Positions 32,890-42,711 are shown, numbered from the stretch's first letter. The stretch: DNA of 64,000 bases from Nitrososphaerota archaeon (GCA_009889515.1 WUQR01000068.1:224211-288210); one strand, 5' to 3'. Program-made: numbers and translations. The notes: a model not told the origin generated them from the sequence alone.

Positions 32890-34111
32890 ATCTAGGGTTC
32901 CCCAGCAGATTGCTGAGGCGGCTTGCTCCTTGGTCGCTACACCTATAGTTGGGCAGGGGGCGGGCGGAGGTCTGCAGCTGTCTCCATCCGATAAGGCCAC
33001 TTGGCTGCAGGGGGAAGGTGGGGTAAAGAAAACTCAGCGAAGACTAACACTAGAGGAGAAGGCTAAAGTCTTAGAAGCCATTAAAATTGGAGTTGAGAGG
33101 GGCTATGGGTACGGACGGATTTGGAAGACGTTGAAGGCGAGTGGGATGGATGTATCGAAGAGGACTGTCGAGTACTGGTATTACAAGAAATATCGGGGAA
33201 AGGTTGGAAGAAGAGGAGAATATCTCCCAAGAGAGCTGAGAATCAGGTTATATGAAGAAGCCCTGAAGATGAGAAAGGCAGGTCTTGGATACAAGAGGAT
33301 TAGGAAGAGGATTGAAGAGCTGCATGGAGTCAAGCTTAGTCCTGCCGTGATTGCTGACTGGTGCAGTGGAGCACACAGCCCATACAACGGTGCAAGGATC
33401 CCCACGATAGACCATCTAAAACCATCCCCGGAGCTCGCCTACGTAATAGGCGTGGTCGCCGGTGATGGGTGGGCGGTCAAAACCAACGCAAGGAGTGGAG
33501 AGTATAGGGTCGGAGCTAGGGCAAAGGACATTGAATTCATAGAGGAGTTCGCGAGATGCTTGGGAAAAGTTCTCGGCAGAGAGCCGCCGAGGCCGGTACC
33601 AGTGGAAGATGGGTTGCTTTTAGTATATGTTAGATCGAGGGCGCTGTACCAACTTTTACAGAAACCCATAGACATAGACAGGATAAGACGCTTCATAGAG
33701 CACTGCGAAGACTGCAAAAGAAGTTTTCTTAGAGGATTCTATGATAGCGAGGGATCTGTAGATAATGAGGGGAAGATTCGCTGCTTAAATACAGATACTA
33801 GACTTCTCAGATATGTACAGAAACTTCTGAAGCTTCTAGGCATAGAGACAACAGGGCCAAAAATCAGTGCGAGGAAGGGAACCCTCCTATTCGACAAAAA
33901 GTTGGGGGAGGCATACAAAAAGAGAAAGAATGTATACTACATCTATGTCAAAGCGCGGGATAAATTGAAATTCTACAAACTAGTAGGGTTCACCATAAGG
34001 CGAAAGCAACAACGCCTCGAAGAATATGTAAGATGTCACGGACTTCTAGAGGACGAGCCACCCAACCAACTCTTCCCCAATTCTCTCTTCCATTCAATTC
34101 GCTCACATTAA
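32873..34111 (+). CDS. LAGLIDADG homing-endonuclease-like protein with N-terminal HTH
   Basis: 412 residues. Residues 55-165 hold two helix-turn-helix units (LTLEEKAKVLEAIKIGVERG; YKRIRKRIEELHGVKLSP). The endonuclease part has the two LAGLIDADG helices, PELAYVIGVVAGDGWAV and KRSFLRGFYDSEGSVDN, each with its acidic residue, so one chain could form the active pair. It probably makes a sequence-specific DNA cut. The first 53 residues look poorly conserved and lie over hairpins, so a later start is possible, but no ATG follows. Its stop is 3 bases from the 3' end of the convergent tRNA-Ile gene. Confidence 0.75.
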   Translation: MSRDVASRVPQQIAEAACSLVATPIVGQGAGGGLQLSPSDKATWLQGEGGVKKTQRRLTLEEKAKVLEAIKIGVERGYGYGRIWKTLKASGMDVSKRTVEYWYYKKYRGKVGRRGEYLPRELRIRLYEEALKMRKAGLGYKRIRKRIEELHGVKLSPAVIADWCSGAHSPYNGARIPTIDHLKPSPELAYVIGVVAGDGWAVKTNARSGEYRVGARAKDIEFIEEFARCLGKVLGREPPRPVPVEDGLLLVYVRSRALYQLLQKPIDIDRIRRFIEHCEDCKRSFLRGFYDSEGSVDNEGKIRCLNTDTRLLRYVQKLLKLLGIETTGPKISARKGTLLFDKKLGEAYKKRKNVYYIYVKARDKLKFYKLVGFTIRRKQQRLEEYVRCHGLLEDEPPNQLFPNSLFHSIRSH

Positions 34112-34114
34112 CAG

Positions 34115-34207
34115 TGGGCCCGGAGGGATTCGAACCCTCGACCTTCCGGTCTCTCCCGCCATACCTGTTATCAGCCGGACGCTCCAGCCAGGCTGAGCTA
34201 CGGGCCC
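34115..34207 (-). tRNA. tRNA-Ile (GAT) with 18-nt intron
   Basis: The minus strand folds as a cloverleaf: acceptor GGGCCCG/CGGGCCC, D stem GCTC/GAGC, anticodon stem TCCGG/CCGGA with loop CTGATAA (anticodon GAT), T arm GAGGG-TTCGAAT-CCCTC, discriminator A. Between positions 37 and 38 is an 18-nt insert, ACAGGTATGGCGGGAGAG, the canonical archaeal intron site. CCA is not encoded. An AT-rich promoter stretch lies at about 34235-34250. A LAGLIDADG gene ends 3 bases from its 3' end. Confidence 0.93.
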
Positions 34208-34510
34208 CTACGATATCCCACGTAATATGGGCGCTATTTAGTATTTAATTTCTTTGTCCTTGAAGTAGATCTGCCCTAGATTGCGGCCTTCTTGGGTTCT
34301 CTGCTGGAAATTTACTGTTATGGGATGACTTGGGGGGAGGCTGGTTATTTGATTTGATGCGAGATGAATAGGTGGGTTCTGAAGGAAAGTGGAGGATTGG
34401 CAAACCAATGTTTTTTACAATGGCATTTGCCTTATCTCTGGGTGCCGGTCTTCAGGCTGGCGACGAGGTTAATACATATAGGATAAAGAGTAGGCATGTT
34501 TTTGCGGGAA
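34208..34510. other. Spacer holding tRNA and meaB promoters
   Basis: No gene. It contains the AT-rich promoter of the tRNA (minus) and, at 34471-34480, AATACATATA for meaB (plus). Confidence 0.5.
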
Positions 34511-35461
34511 ATGTCTGATGTTGACCGTCTTGTCGGCGATGTTATAGCTGGAGATACCAGATCGCTTGCAAAGGCTATCAGTATTGTAGAGGCGGGTAGT
34601 AGTGAAGCAGGACATATACTGTCAAGGCTCGCGAAACATGTTAGGGGCAGGCCCGTCATAGGATTCTCCGGGCCACCGGGGTCGGGTAAAAGCACTCTCA
34701 TAGGCAAATTTGGCGAGTATCTGAAAGGTAATGGTTTGAAGGTCGCTGTCTTGGCGATAGACCCTTCAAGCCCCTTCACAGGTGGAGCGGTTTTAGGCGA
34801 TAGGGTTAGGATGGTGTCTATCGCGTCAGCGCCGGGTGTGTTCATCAGGAGTATGGCTACTCGCGGTGCGAGGGGTGGGGTTGTAGCCTATGTGAGGTCT
34901 GTTCTTCGCGTCCTCGATGCAGCTGGTTTTGACTTTATATTGGTGGAGACCGCAGGTGCTGGACAGACTGATGTATCCATCAACGATGTCGCAGATGTGG
35001 TGGCTATAGTTGTTACGCCCGACATGGGTGATAGCATCCAGGCCATAAAAGCAGGTCTTCTCGAGATAGGAGACGTCTATGTCGTTAACAAGGCGGACGA
35101 CTCTAGAAGCTCGTATATTGCCTCGATGCTCGAGGCCATGCTTAGTAGGGGAGGGGCCAAGCCTGTTGTCTTGAAGACGGTTGCAACGAGGGGGGAGGGC
35201 GTGGTCGAACTGGCTGAAACATTGTTGAGGAAATGGGAGCAGCTTAAAACCGACGGCGAACTTCAAGCCAGGAGGAGGCGGCAGACCATCGCAGAGGTTG
35301 TGGCCCTAATCATGGAAGACTTTAGAACAGCGATAGAGAGATTCTCCTCAGATAAGGAGTTTATAGCGGAGGTTGAGAGGCTGACAGCAGAGGGCCTCGA
35401 CCCCAAGTCTGTCGCCCGGGAAATGAGGAGCAGGGTGCTGGAATGGGTGAATAGGCTATAG
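34511..35461 (+). CDS. meaB: Methylmalonyl-CoA mutase-associated GTPase (MeaB/ArgK family)
   Basis: A G3E-type GTPase that protects and reloads cobalamin-dependent mutase. P-loop GFSGPPGSGKSTLIGKFG, switch region AIDPSSPFTGGAVLGDRVRM, FIRSMATRGARGGV, FILVETAGAGQTDVSI and the NKAD base motif in VYVVNKADDSR are intact, with the C-terminal dimerisation arm. The ATG at 34511 lies about 33 bases after a TATA box, fitting a leaderless start; an ATG at 34496 is 5 codons earlier. The next gene is the mutase it serves. Confidence 0.92.
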   Translation: MSDVDRLVGDVIAGDTRSLAKAISIVEAGSSEAGHILSRLAKHVRGRPVIGFSGPPGSGKSTLIGKFGEYLKGNGLKVAVLAIDPSSPFTGGAVLGDRVRMVSIASAPGVFIRSMATRGARGGVVAYVRSVLRVLDAAGFDFILVETAGAGQTDVSINDVADVVAIVVTPDMGDSIQAIKAGLLEIGDVYVVNKADDSRSSYIASMLEAMLSRGGAKPVVLKTVATRGEGVVELAETLLRKWEQLKTDGELQARRRRQTIAEVVALIMEDFRTAIERFSSDKEFIAEVERLTAEGLDPKSVAREMRSRVLEWVNRL

Positions 35462-35493
35462 TGTTTATATGCGTCTGAGCAGTATATGGATTC

Positions 35494-37272
35494 GTGGTAG
35501 GAATATCTGAGCGCCTCAGCGAGTTTAGCGCGAGGCGCCTCCCCTACTGGAGGGATAAGCTTGAAGCCCTCAGCAAGAGGCGCCAGGCCTCTCCGATGTA
35601 TAGGGCTGACTTTTTGGAGAGGCTTGAACAGAGTTTTAAGGATTGGAGTAGGCGGTATGCTGAGGCAGCGGCAACCGGTGAGCGGAAGGCATTCTTTAAG
35701 ACGACCTCAGGGTTTGAGGTCAAGCCCCTATACACCCCACTCGACGTTAAATGGCTCGACTATGAAAGTGACTTAGGATTTTCTGGCCAGTATCCATTCA
35801 CACGCGGCGTCTACACCACAATGTATAGGGGCAAGCTATGGACTATGAGGCAGTTCGCAGGCTTTGGAACACCAGAGGACACTAACAGGCGTTTCCGCTT
35901 CCTCTTAGAGCATGGTGAGACCGGGCTAAGCATCGCCTTCGACACACCCACCCTCTATGGCTACGACCCCGACAACCCGAGATGTGAAGGAGAGGTTGGG
36001 AAGTGCGGAGTCTCTGTCGCCACTGTCAGGGACATGGAGATAATTTTCGATGGGATTCCGCTGGACAAGGTGAGTGTATCGATGACGATAAACGCGCCCG
36101 CTGCTGTGCTTTTGGCCATGCTGATAGTTGTCGCCGAGAAGCAGGGGGTTCCCATGAGGCTGCTCAGGGGGACAACCCAGACAGACATCCTAAAGGAGTT
36201 CATAGCACAGAAGGAGTGGGCCTTTACACCTGAGGCACATCTCCGCATAATAAGAGACATGATGGAGTTTTGCACCCAGAACATGCCATACTGGCACTAC
36301 ATCAGCATCAGCGGCTACCACATCCGCGAGGCAGGGGCGACTGCATTGCAGGAACTCGCATTCACACTCATGGATGGATTCACCTACGTCGACCTAGGAG
36401 TCAGCTCTGGAATGAGTGTCGACCAGTTTGCCCCGCGATTCTCATTCTTCTTCAACTCGACGATCAACTTCTTCGAGGAGATAGCGAAGTTCAGGGCGGC
36501 GAGGAAGATATGGGCGACGGTTTTGAAGGAGTTTTACGGCGCGAAAGACCCTAGGTCTATGACGCTCAGGTTCCACACACAGACCTCTGGAGCATCGCTA
36601 ACATGGCAGCAGCCACTCAACAACATAGTCAGGACAACTATAGAGGCGCTTGCGGCAGTGCTTGGGGGGACACAGTCGCTACACACAAACTCTTACGATG
36701 AGGCTTGGGCCCTTCCCACAGAGGAGGCGGTCCTCGTGGCTCTCAGAACACAGCAGATAATCGCTGAAGAGACTGGTGTTGCTGACACGATAGACCCGCT
36801 CGCTGGATCATACTATGTTGAGTGGCTGACTGAGCAGTTGGTGGAGGGCGCGCTGAAGTATTTCGAGAGGATTGACGAGCTTGGGGGAATGCTTGAGGCC
36901 ATAAAGGCCGGTTACCCCCAGAGGGAGATACATGAGTCGGCCTACAGGACCCAGCTGGCCTTCGAGAGGGGAGAGGAGGTGCTGGTTGGCGTCAACAAAT
37001 ACACCATCCCCGACGAAAAGCCGATAAGGTATCTGGTAGTGGATGAAAAAGTTGTTAAACAGCAGGTTGAGAGGCTTCAGCAAGTGAAGAGGGAGAGAGA
37101 CAATGAGAAGGTTCGAAAGGCTCTCGAAAACCTTCGGAGAGCATTTGAGGACGAAAGCGTCAACGTCATGCCCTACATAATAGAAGCAGTCAAGAGCTAC
37201 GCAACGCTAGAGGAGATAATGAACGTTGGACGAGAAGTATTCGGGACCTGGAGCGAGCCCGTGATAATCTAG
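35494..37272 (+). CDS. Methylmalonyl-CoA mutase, catalytic (alpha) subunit
   Basis: 592 residues that form the TIM barrel which binds the acyl-Co[21 protein letters not shown] and [12 protein letters not shown] are the substrate tyrosine region, followed by [45 protein letters not shown] and [19 protein letters not shown]. It lacks a B12 domain; that is supplied by the 37280-37714 protein, as in archaeal two-part enzymes. The GTG start is about 30 bases after a TTTATATG, so it may be leaderless with its own promoter despite following meaB closely. Isobutyryl-type relatives cannot be fully excluded. Confidence 0.9.
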   Translation: MVGISERLSEFSARRLPYWRDKLEALSKRRQASPMYRADFLERLEQSFKDWSRRYAEAAATGERKAFFKTTSGFEVKPLYTPLDVKWLDYESDLGFSGQYPFTRGVYTTMYRGKLWTMRQFAGFGTPEDTNRRFRFLLEHGETGLSIAFDTPTLYGYDPDNPRCEGEVGKCGVSVATVRDMEIIFDGIPLDKVSVSMTINAPAAVLLAMLIVVAEKQGVPMRLLRGTTQTDILKEFIAQKEWAFTPEAHLRIIRDMMEFCTQNMPYWHYISISGYHIREAGATALQELAFTLMDGFTYVDLGVSSGMSVDQFAPRFSFFFNSTINFFEEIAKFRAARKIWATVLKEFYGAKDPRSMTLRFHTQTSGASLTWQQPLNNIVRTTIEALAAVLGGTQSLHTNSYDEAWALPTEEAVLVALRTQQIIAEETGVADTIDPLAGSYYVEWLTEQLVEGALKYFERIDELGGMLEAIKAGYPQREIHESAYRTQLAFERGEEVLVGVNKYTIPDEKPIRYLVVDEKVVKQQVERLQQVKRERDNEKVRKALENLRRAFEDESVNVMPYIIEAVKSYATLEEIMNVGREVFGTWSEPVII

Positions 37273-37279
37273 CCGCCCC

Positions 37280-37714
37280 TCACACCGCCTCCTTCCACCT
37301 CTCCTTCCTCACCCTCTCGACGATATGGTCTATTATTGTTTGGAGAGGTGTGCCTGGTCCAAAGTTTCCCGTAATGCCCTCCTTCTCCAAGATTGGTTTA
37401 TGCTCCGGCGGTATAATGCCTCCCCCCACGACCAGTATGTCACCGGCATTCCTCTCCCTCAGGAGCCTAGCCACCTTAATGAAGTTCGGAATATGGTCTG
37501 CATTGTGAAGGCTAAGAGCCACCACATCAACATCCTCTTGGATTGCTGTCTCAACTACCTCTTCAGGACTCCTCAAAATCCCGCCATAAACCACCTCAAA
37601 CCCCGCATCCCTGAACGCCCTAGCAAGAATTAAGAGGCCCCGGTCATGCCCGTCCAGCCCGGGCTTAGCAAGCAAAATACGAATCTTCCTGTGACGCGTG
37701 GTCTGGCCCGCCAC
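37280..37714 (-). CDS. Methylmalonyl-CoA mutase B12-binding subunit
   Basis: 144 residues forming a cobalamin-binding Rossmann domain: AKPGLDGHDRGLLILARAF has the DxHxxG base-off ligand motif, followed by VVALSLHNADH and LVVGGGIIPPEH, then FGPGTPLQTIIDHI. It pairs with the alpha subunit at 35494-37272. The gene runs in the opposite direction and ends 8 bases from it, so the two subunits are made from separate transcripts. Confidence 0.9.
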   Translation of the reverse strand: MAGQTTRHRKIRILLAKPGLDGHDRGLLILARAFRDAGFEVVYGGILRSPEEVVETAIQEDVDVVALSLHNADHIPNFIKVARLLRERNAGDILVVGGGIIPPEHKPILEKEGITGNFGPGTPLQTIIDHIVERVRKERWKEAV

Positions 37715-37975
37715 ATATTATAAAATGCCTGCAGATGTAATTAAATTTTGGCTCTCACAATATTGTCGAAGATTGGCTCACCCTTTCTGCGTGTATCACC
37801 GAAATTAACGATGATGTTCGGACAGGAGGCATATTTAAAGGCTGGGGGCTTTAGCAATCCACTTGGATAAGCTCATGAAATTATAATCCGGACAACTGGC
37901 GAAATAAGATAAATCATCCATATCCATCATTCTCCAACAACAGCTGTCTTTATTTCCAACTAGACTGGCTGGATT
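37715..37975. other. Gene-free spacer
   Basis: AT-rich, with TATTATAAAATG near 37717-37728, but no ORF or tRNA that I can see. Confidence 0.5.
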
Positions 37976-38962
37976 TTACTCATCATTCTCCTTCTTGACT
38001 TCTCCCCTTATCATTGAAAGTACAATAGCAGCAAACAGGATTGAGAATATAATTGATATTGACAACCATACTGGTATTTGGATGAACCGTGCTATGAGTA
38101 TTTTTATTCCCAAGAAGAATAATATGCCAGCTAGGGCGGGCTCAACATACTTGAATCTAAACATTGTAATAGCTATTAGAGAGTAAAGGGCTCTCAGCCC
38201 CAGTATTGCGGAGATATTTGAAGTGTATGCGAGGAAGAAGTTCGATGTAATAGCTATAACGGCGGGGATAGAATCGAACGCGAATATTATGTCTGATGTT
38301 TCAATTGCAAGTAGGGCTAGGAGGAGTGGAGTAAACATTAACCTATTATCCCCTTTTGAACGAACTATAAACTTGGCACCCTCATAATAGTCAGCTATTG
38401 GAAGAACCCTCTGAGCCATTTTTACTACAGGGTTTCTTGAGGGATCTACTTTTACCTCTCCCACCCTCAGTAACTTATATCCCGCATACATCAATACAGC
38501 ACCGAAGATGTATACGGTCCAGTGGAATTGCTCTATCAGCCAAAGTCCTCCGGCTATGAATCCGGCTCTTAAGACGATTGCCGTAACTATTCCCGCATAC
38601 AATACGATCGGCTGTACGCGTGGGAGGACTGAGAAATAGCTGAAGATTAGTGCGAAGACAAACAGGTTATCCATGCTTAAACTCTTCTCTACTACGAATG
38701 CCGCATAGTACAATCCTAGAGAATGCAGCTTATCTTCTGGGGCTGCAAACCAGTATACAAACACGCCCCACATCAGGCCTACCGCTATCCATAAAGCAGA
38801 CCAAGCTCCAGCCTCCTTATACGTCATCGCATGCTTTCTTCTAACACCTATAATCAGATCTATTGCTATGAAGACTAGTATGACTATGTGATATAGTTCC
38901 CAGAACCACGTGGGAACTTCTATCTGCACCTGGGTTTGAAGCTCAGCGGGATCTAAGCCCAT
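37976..38962 (-). CDS. TerC-family membrane protein
   Basis: 328 residues with eight or nine membrane segments. The family signature VEKSLSMDNLFVFALIFSYF and the second acidic ETSDIIFAFDSIPAVIA are both present. TerC proteins are linked to metal efflux, mainly manganese in bacteria; which metal is moved here is unknown. The minus-strand AT-rich promoter (about 38985-39005) is close to the ATG. Confidence 0.87.
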   Translation of the reverse strand: MGLDPAELQTQVQIEVPTWFWELYHIVILVFIAIDLIIGVRRKHAMTYKEAGAWSALWIAVGLMWGVFVYWFAAPEDKLHSLGLYYAAFVVEKSLSMDNLFVFALIFSYFSVLPRVQPIVLYAGIVTAIVLRAGFIAGGLWLIEQFHWTVYIFGAVLMYAGYKLLRVGEVKVDPSRNPVVKMAQRVLPIADYYEGAKFIVRSKGDNRLMFTPLLLALLAIETSDIIFAFDSIPAVIAITSNFFLAYTSNISAILGLRALYSLIAITMFRFKYVEPALAGILFFLGIKILIARFIQIPVWLSISIIFSILFAAIVLSMIRGEVKKENDE

Positions 38963-39020
38963 ATATTGTCAGCGGGGATGGTATGCTTTTAATTAATTTA
39001 AAAACCATTCTTAATGGGCC

Positions 39021-40046
39021 CTAAAGTATTCTGATATATTCCCTGCCAGCCCCCTCATATGAGCCTATAAGTATCTGTCTCCAAGCCTCCTCACCATTCC
39101 TCCGCGCCACCTCCAGCTTCCCATAAGCCTCGACAAGGTCACCCTCCCTCAAAACACCTGCCAACATCATGTCATAACACACAATCCTATCAATACTCCC
39201 ACCCTCATCCTCCACGAAATACACCGCCGGCGTAAAGAGCGACTCCCGCACATCAACCACTCTGCCCCTCACCTTGGCCATCCCTAGAGTGGAGTAGACC
39301 ACCTCGCCATACTTGTACACTGGAGCCTCGCGTACACCATGTACTGAGAAGGGCACTCCACTGAATACTCCCTTGTTTATGACGTTGGATGCGAGTCTGC
39401 GCAGGTCATGCGTTGATACCGGGTATCTTGACGAGGCCCGGATAACCCATCCCTCAGGATCGCTACCACCCAGTAAAGCCACCTCGCCCTCACGGTGCAG
39501 CTCCTTAAGCGCTTCAAGAACCCGCCACAAATTATCCGTGCCATAGACCACCAAATCTATATCTGAATCCTGATGATGGATTGCGGGAAGGATCGACCCA
39601 GTAACGCCGAAGTGGTCTATAGGGACGCCGGAAACCTCTGTAAGCCTCTCAACGAGTGAGACTAGAAGTCTTTCAAGTCGATTGTTGGTGGGTCTGCTCA
39701 ATAGCTCTTTGAGCCGCCTCTTAGAGCTGTATACTCTGGTAATGCTGCTGATGGGTGGTGCTATGACCTTAGCGCCGACGGTAGGATCGTGGAACACGTA
39801 GCCGGGCTGCCTCTCTTCTACGAAGTTGATTATTTTTAGAAGCTCTGAAACCGTGTACTGTCGTATTACCCTGATGAATTTTTTCTCACCATTCCCCCAG
39901 ATGCCATTACCTGGTACGTATTTGAGCAGGCTCCAAACCCGTCCCGCTGGATGAACGTCGCCTAAAACTAGGAAAATCCAGCCGTCAGTCGTCTCGAAAT
40001 AGTCGTGGTCCCTTACTGACCCGTCGTGGCCTTCACTCTCCTGCAT
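39021..40046 (-). CDS. Nucleotidyltransferase-domain protein, paralogue A
   Basis: 341 residues. A pol-beta-type nucleotidyltransferase motif lies near 160: GVTGSILPAIHHQDSDIDLVVYG, with GS and DxD metal ligands. The C-terminal 110 residues are strand-rich, with VRGRVVDVRESLFTPAVYFV and LVEAYGKLEVARRNG, an OB-like fold. It is a clear relative of the next gene (40076-41038) with the same domain order. It may be an archaeal family acting on nucleic acids or nucleotides; no substrate is known. Confidence 0.7.
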   Translation of the reverse strand: MQESEGHDGSVRDHDYFETTDGWIFLVLGDVHPAGRVWSLLKYVPGNGIWGNGEKKFIRVIRQYTVSELLKIINFVEERQPGYVFHDPTVGAKVIAPPISSITRVYSSKRRLKELLSRPTNNRLERLLVSLVERLTEVSGVPIDHFGVTGSILPAIHHQDSDIDLVVYGTDNLWRVLEALKELHREGEVALLGGSDPEGWVIRASSRYPVSTHDLRRLASNVINKGVFSGVPFSVHGVREAPVYKYGEVVYSTLGMAKVRGRVVDVRESLFTPAVYFVEDEGGSIDRIVCYDMMLAGVLREGDLVEAYGKLEVARRNGEEAWRQILIGSYEGAGREYIRIL

Positions 40047-40075
40047 TCCTCCTTAAAACAGCTATCTTGGCGGAG

Positions 40076-41038
40076 TTATAACTGTATTTTACGCATAGCG
40101 TTTTCGGAGACGATATAATCGTCGGGTGTATTTCCGATGAATATTCTGAGCCTTCTCGTGACTAGGTCTATCTCTAGCCTTCCCCTCGCGGTGAAGCGTT
40201 CTCCAGCAAAAACCTGTTCTGCAAACCTCGACCGGTAGGACACCGCTTCTCCACACTTGTAGGCCTCTTCACCACCCTCAAGCACCTCTTCGACAGTGAC
40301 CCGCAGCTTCATAGGCGTATAACAGCCGAGTGAGTCTTCCTCCACCACACCCCTCACCTTGACATATCCCAGCTCCCTCCACTTAGCCGTCCCCCATGGT
40401 TCCCAGAAATCCTCGGGCCGCTTCACAATCTTGGCCGAATAGACCACTCCCCTGAAAAGACCGTACGTGGACTTCCTACCCTCGTGCACTAGCCAGACGT
40501 CGAGGCCAAGCTTAGAGTCTCTACGCTTTAAGGCCAGGTCTTGAGTGTGTTCCCGCGTCACGGCCCCTGTAACGCCACGGTCCCTGAGCTCTCTCAAGGC
40601 CTCTATGGCCCGAAGCCCCCTCGGCTCCACCACGACTATGTCAATATCAGACCACCTCTTATGCGCCTTCAAGAGAATGGAGCCAGAGATTCCTATCGAC
40701 TCGAGGGGAAGGCCACCTTCCTCCGAGAGGAGCCTCCCAAACTCCAAGGCCATGCTGGTCAACCGGTCAATTGGCTGAAGGTTTCTGAACCCCTCAAGCG
40801 AGGAGAGATACCTCTCCACACTCTCAACAGGGATCTGGGGCAAAACCTGCCCCGAGTGGTCGTCGAAGATTAGCCAGCCCCGAACCCTGTCCTCTATGTA
40901 GGCATACACCTCCTCCAGAGTGGCCGCCCGTCCTAGACGGGGAAAAGCAACAACCTTTCCTGGAGGGTGTGAAACACCTTTAACAGCCATAAACCCCAGC
41001 TCGCCGACATAGATGTAGTCGCCTTCAATCAAGCCCAA
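40076..41038 (-). CDS. Nucleotidyltransferase-domain protein, paralogue B
   Basis: 320 residues. The N-terminus IEGDYIYVGELGFMAVKGVSHPPGKVVAFPRL corresponds to DGWIFLVLGDVHPAGRVWSL in paralogue A. The catalytic motif GISGSILLKAHKRWSDIDIVV carries GS and DxD. The C-terminal domain repeats VRGVVEEDSLGCYTPMKLRV and FTARGRLEID. A tandem duplication is likely, and both keep their metal ligands. The 29-base gap suggests one transcript. Confidence 0.7.
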   Translation of the reverse strand: MGLIEGDYIYVGELGFMAVKGVSHPPGKVVAFPRLGRAATLEEVYAYIEDRVRGWLIFDDHSGQVLPQIPVESVERYLSSLEGFRNLQPIDRLTSMALEFGRLLSEEGGLPLESIGISGSILLKAHKRWSDIDIVVVEPRGLRAIEALRELRDRGVTGAVTREHTQDLALKRRDSKLGLDVWLVHEGRKSTYGLFRGVVYSAKIVKRPEDFWEPWGTAKWRELGYVKVRGVVEEDSLGCYTPMKLRVTVEEVLEGGEEAYKCGEAVSYRSRFAEQVFAGERFTARGRLEIDLVTRRLRIFIGNTPDDYIVSENAMRKIQL

Positions 41039-41100
41039 ATCCCATGATAGTGATGGGTTTTAAAAGAGATAGTGTCGGAGCAATCACTCTATCCGCCCTC

Positions 41101-42711
41101 CTATCTTCTCAGCTCCCTCTCCACTGACCTAAACATCCAGACCTGTGTCCAGATGGGTGTCCAAGGAAGCATGGTGAGCTGGTACTTGCTATCCAGGGCT
41201 CCCTCAACGACCTCGGGCCTGCCCTTCGACAGATAACCCTTAGCAATTAGTGATGCATACCTCTCGGCATCTTCGGGGTCGAGATAGTGCCCCATATAGA
41301 GTATCAGTTCGGAGAGGTCCCAAGACTTGTTGCCCTTAAGAGAGGCCTGTTCTAAATCCACCAGCCACGTCTCGGATAAGGGCTGCGCAATCATGAAATT
41401 GTCGGGTTTACAGTCTCCAACCACTACATCTCGCTCATGCACCTCAGCCAGCATTCTACCGACACCTATCGTTATCTCTTCTAGCCGTCTGTCTCCAATC
41501 CTTCCACGCTCACGAGTCCACGCCTCCGTCAAATTATATCCTCTGATTGCATTCTCAACTAGCACTTTATCACCCCAAGAGAGGTAAACAACACGTGGAA
41601 CACGAAGCCCCTTCTCAGCCAAGTAGCTCAGGAAGAAGACCTCGTTACTCATCCTAGTCCCCGGTGAGAAGTAGAAGTTTCTCAGAGGCATGGCCCAAAG
41701 CTTGGCGGCGACCCATTTAATATCAGTCCAAGAGAAGTATCTCTTAACGAATAGAGCCTCTTTCGGGCTGCCGTCCACATATATTCGGAGGAGATAAGTC
41801 GAGTTTAGTATGGAGCCTTTCCTATCCAGCTTGACTTCGGCGTCCTCCAGTGAGAGGTGCTTTTTAATTGCCTCGATAAGCGGCTCGTCGCTTGAGATTG
41901 GTTGGAGGCCGTGGAAGGTCTTGATAAAGGCCCACTCCTCAGGCTCCATCTCAGCCAAGCTTGCAGGCGACTTTGGATAGGCCTCTGCGAGTAATAGCCT
42001 GAGCGCCCCGATCGCCACAGCAGGCTCCCTCACAACTCTTGTGACCTGGGGGTTGAATGGGAGCTTGAGTCTAGGCCTACTCCCGCCTAGGTGTCCCCGC
42101 ATGACCTTTGAAGGGTTTAGGGCGTATAATTCGCCGTCTTTCTGTAAGACCCCATCCTCCTCTCGGGATGACTCATCTAGGGCTGTCCTCAGCCGAGATA
42201 TGACCGTGGATAGGTGTTTTTCGCGGAGGCCATTCTCGGCGTTTAGCCACCAGAAGAGCCGGGTCAGGCTCGGCATGAGCGCTAGTTTGGGTTTGATCCA
42301 CCTCAACAGGAAGTAGAGGGGGTGTAGCCTCACGTGGATGGCGGCGAGCTCGTAGCTCTCGATGACTGTTTCTGTTACGCGCTTGATTACTCGCTTCAAG
42401 TAGTGGGACTGTAACTGGCTAATGACCTCTCCTCCTTGGACTACCTCGAAGGGTGTTAGGAGCCGTATCGCTAGGCTGTCGCCCAAGATGGAGGAGGAGA
42501 CGTCTCTCTTCACAAACCCGAGTGGCGCTACTATCTCTCTGCGGCCGTCATCTACTGAGACTTCCAGTCCACGTCTCTCATCGCCGCTCATCGCCAACCG
42601 CTCAGCGATCACCGAGCCGTCGCTCTTGACAGGATATTCAAGCACCGCGACTATTTTTTCTCCGGCAGAGCCTTCCCTTCTCCGCCGCGCCTCGCCATCC
42701 CGTTCCAGCAT
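41101..42711 (-). CDS. Kinase-like protein with unknown N-terminal half
   Basis: 536 residues. The C-terminal half is a small-molecule or protein kinase-like fold related to RIO/Bud32 and LPS kinases: EALFVKRYFSW (ATP-binding Lys), VLVENAIRGYNLTEAW (hinge), MLAEVHERDVVVGDCKPDNFM (catalytic Asp and Asn) and TWLVDLEQASL (metal-binding Asp in DLE). The N-terminal half has helices and a winged-helix-like segment (LTRLFWWLNAENGLREKHLSTVISRLRTAL) that I do not recognise. It is perhaps a membrane-linked lipid or sugar kinase. Nearby genes do not clarify the role. Confidence 0.6.
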   Translation of the reverse strand: MLERDGEARRRREGSAGEKIVAVLEYPVKSDGSVIAERLAMSGDERRGLEVSVDDGRREIVAPLGFVKRDVSSSILGDSLAIRLLTPFEVVQGGEVISQLQSHYLKRVIKRVTETVIESYELAAIHVRLHPLYFLLRWIKPKLALMPSLTRLFWWLNAENGLREKHLSTVISRLRTALDESSREEDGVLQKDGELYALNPSKVMRGHLGGSRPRLKLPFNPQVTRVVREPAVAIGALRLLLAEAYPKSPASLAEMEPEEWAFIKTFHGLQPISSDEPLIEAIKKHLSLEDAEVKLDRKGSILNSTYLLRIYVDGSPKEALFVKRYFSWTDIKWVAAKLWAMPLRNFYFSPGTRMSNEVFFLSYLAEKGLRVPRVVYLSWGDKVLVENAIRGYNLTEAWTRERGRIGDRRLEEITIGVGRMLAEVHERDVVVGDCKPDNFMIAQPLSETWLVDLEQASLKGNKSWDLSELILYMGHYLDPEDAERYASLIAKGYLSKGRPEVVEGALDSKYQLTMLPWTPIWTQVWMFRSVERELRR

